Of a stretch of 35,272 nt of DNA, positions 34,217-35,272 are shown piece by piece. This DNA comes from Mnemiopsis leidyi (taxonomy: Eukaryota; Ctenophora; Tentaculata; Lobata; Bolinopsidae). Below the pieces are notes generated by a model. It worked only from the letters and a program-made list of their open reading frames with translations. It did not search any database and was not told the DNA's origin. Position 1 is the stretch's first letter. Every line of letters starts with the position of its first letter. Location of the stretch: contig JH153021.1 of NCBI GenBank assembly GCA_000226015.1, positions 47,925 to 83,196 on the forward strand, written 5' to 3'. Position numbers and translations under genes: made by a program.

Positions 34217-35030
34217 GTATGACGTGATTGCTTGTTGTATTGCTTTTAGTTGCTTGTAGTGTTTTCTAGTTTGTACGTGTAGTTCAAGTTGCTTGTTTAT
34301 ATTTATCTGAATACTGTTCAGTCATTTTGGTCTAGTTACCATCTCATGACACTGAAAAAGCTCTTAATCTTTGTCAGCCTTGTTCAAATTCACGTTAGTC
34401 GAGTGAAATAAATTCAATGTCTAATGAATCCAATCTTATCAAATTATCTAACATAATCTTAGTAAGTAAGATGTTTACAATTAAATAATGTGCTACAAAT
34501 AAATAAGGTATTGCGGCATATTGGTAATTTACCGACGATCACGTGGTGAACAGTGGTGACATGGAGCACACCCAATTAATGCACACCTGGTGCACACTCA
34601 GCTCAGTGCACACGTGGTGCATTTTAAGGGGGGGTCGAAAAAGGTCGACCTTTTGTGCCCCACTTGGAAACATAAAAACTTTTAAAATTACCTAAAATAA
34701 ATCAGTTTTGGATGCCTAAACCCGATTTTTAAGAACACGCATTGGACGAAAAACCCACTTGAAGTTAGCAAAAAATGAGCAAAATTTTCATAAGATTCTT
34801 TATAACCTAAGTTATAAATGGCGTAGGAGCATGAAAATTTTACAGGTGATAGCTGAAACCCTTAACTATATCTCCTCCAAAGGGCATCTATAATGATCAA
34901 ACCGTTGCCGAGATACAGCCTTTTTTGGAAAATTAGTCAAATTTTAACTTTAAACGCGTCTCAAGGAGCTATTTTAGGCGCAATTCACTTCTAAATTTTT
35001 GTCAGTGATTGTTAAGACTATGAATAAAAT
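34217..35030 (+). other. TMC intron (partial)
   Basis: Follows the donor GTATGA at 34217. It includes a patch with three 'cac.tggtgca' copies (34546-34621, two with CACGTG) and a run of g at 34629-34635. Beyond it is sequence with no coding potential that leads into the satellite. Confidence 0.6.
34541..34622. repeat. Degenerate repeat with cacgtggtg/cacctggtgcaca units
   Basis: cacgtggtg, cacctggtgcacac and cacacgtggtgcat follow one another with 'gcacac' spacers. Two CACGTG hexamers are included. Confidence 0.6.
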
Positions 35031-35272
35031 TTCCTGTAACCGGCATCGATATTCCCTGATCCCGAGTCTTTTTATGGCATCTCAAAGTAGGTTGACCCAG
35101 AAAACACTGTTTTTGGCCTATTTTTGGTGGTTTTTTGGGTCTGGAATACAGAGTTTATTTCACTCGCATTTCATATTTCCTGTAACCGGCATCAATATTC
35201 CCTGATCCCGAGTCTTTTTATGGCATCTCAAAGTAGGTTGACCCAGAAAACACTGTTTTTGGCCTATTTTTG
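35031..35272. repeat. Tandem satellite, 146 bp period, running off the window
   Basis: ttcctgtaaccggcat starts at 35031 and again at 35177. The second copy matches the first for all 96 visible bases except one (gat/aat). A monomer of 146 bp at near identity indicates a recent or homogenised tandem array. At least two copies are visible and the right edge cuts the second. Confidence 0.93.

Overview
The window is animal (metazoan) nuclear DNA, AT-rich, with short exons, GT-AG introns of roughly 100-900 bases, long gene-poor stretches, many minisatellites and several decayed mobile elements. No bacterial, viral or organellar gene organisation is visible. The gene families (TMC channel-like protein, M13 neprilysin-like protein, BTB-BACK protein) together with Penelope-like, LINE, pogo/Tigger-like and tRNA-SINE relics fit an invertebrate, but the sequence alone does not let me name the phylum.

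Layout. Positions 1-16,680 hold no gene I can support. They contain a (TC)n tract at the very start, a small broken coding fragment near 650-890, a fold-back inverted repeat (5362-5526), a tRNA-derived SINE on the minus strand (about 6245-6475), and a series of minisatellites or local duplications (units of 13, 15, 19, 59 and 140 bp, among others). From 16,682 to 20,026 seven exons on the plus strand encode the membrane anchor and N-terminal part of an M13 (neprilysin/ECE) family protein. I find no exons for the zinc-binding catalytic half. Its intron 3 carries a ~770 bp inverted-repeat transposon with a pogo/Tigger-like transposase tail.

From 25,213 down to about 20,896 seven exons on the minus strand encode a BTB-BACK protein with a second BACK-like region. 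It is convergent with the M13 gene. Its fourth intron is largely a 27 bp minisatellite that reaches to within about 11 bases of a splice donor. Between 25.3 and 29.5 kb lies a transposon graveyard: perfect palindromes, the endonuclease end of a Penelope-like element split into two pieces about 1.75 kb apart, a LINE ORF2 tail on the opposite strand between those pieces, and a pair of tiny GC-rich inverted-repeat elements in opposite orientation.

From 29,525 to the right edge, on the plus strand, is the 5' part of a transmembrane channel-like (TMC) gene: an acidic/basic disordered N-terminus, then exons for the first membrane segments and the conserved block of the family. The gene is cut by the window edge, and the window closes inside a tandem satellite of 146 bp period lying in a TMC intron. 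The three host genes show no sign of a common pathway. I did not find a convincing new multi-gene system. The most notable items are the M13 gene without a visible catalytic half, the BTB protein's double BACK layout, the nested transposon cluster and the E-box-bearing 19 bp minisatellite.
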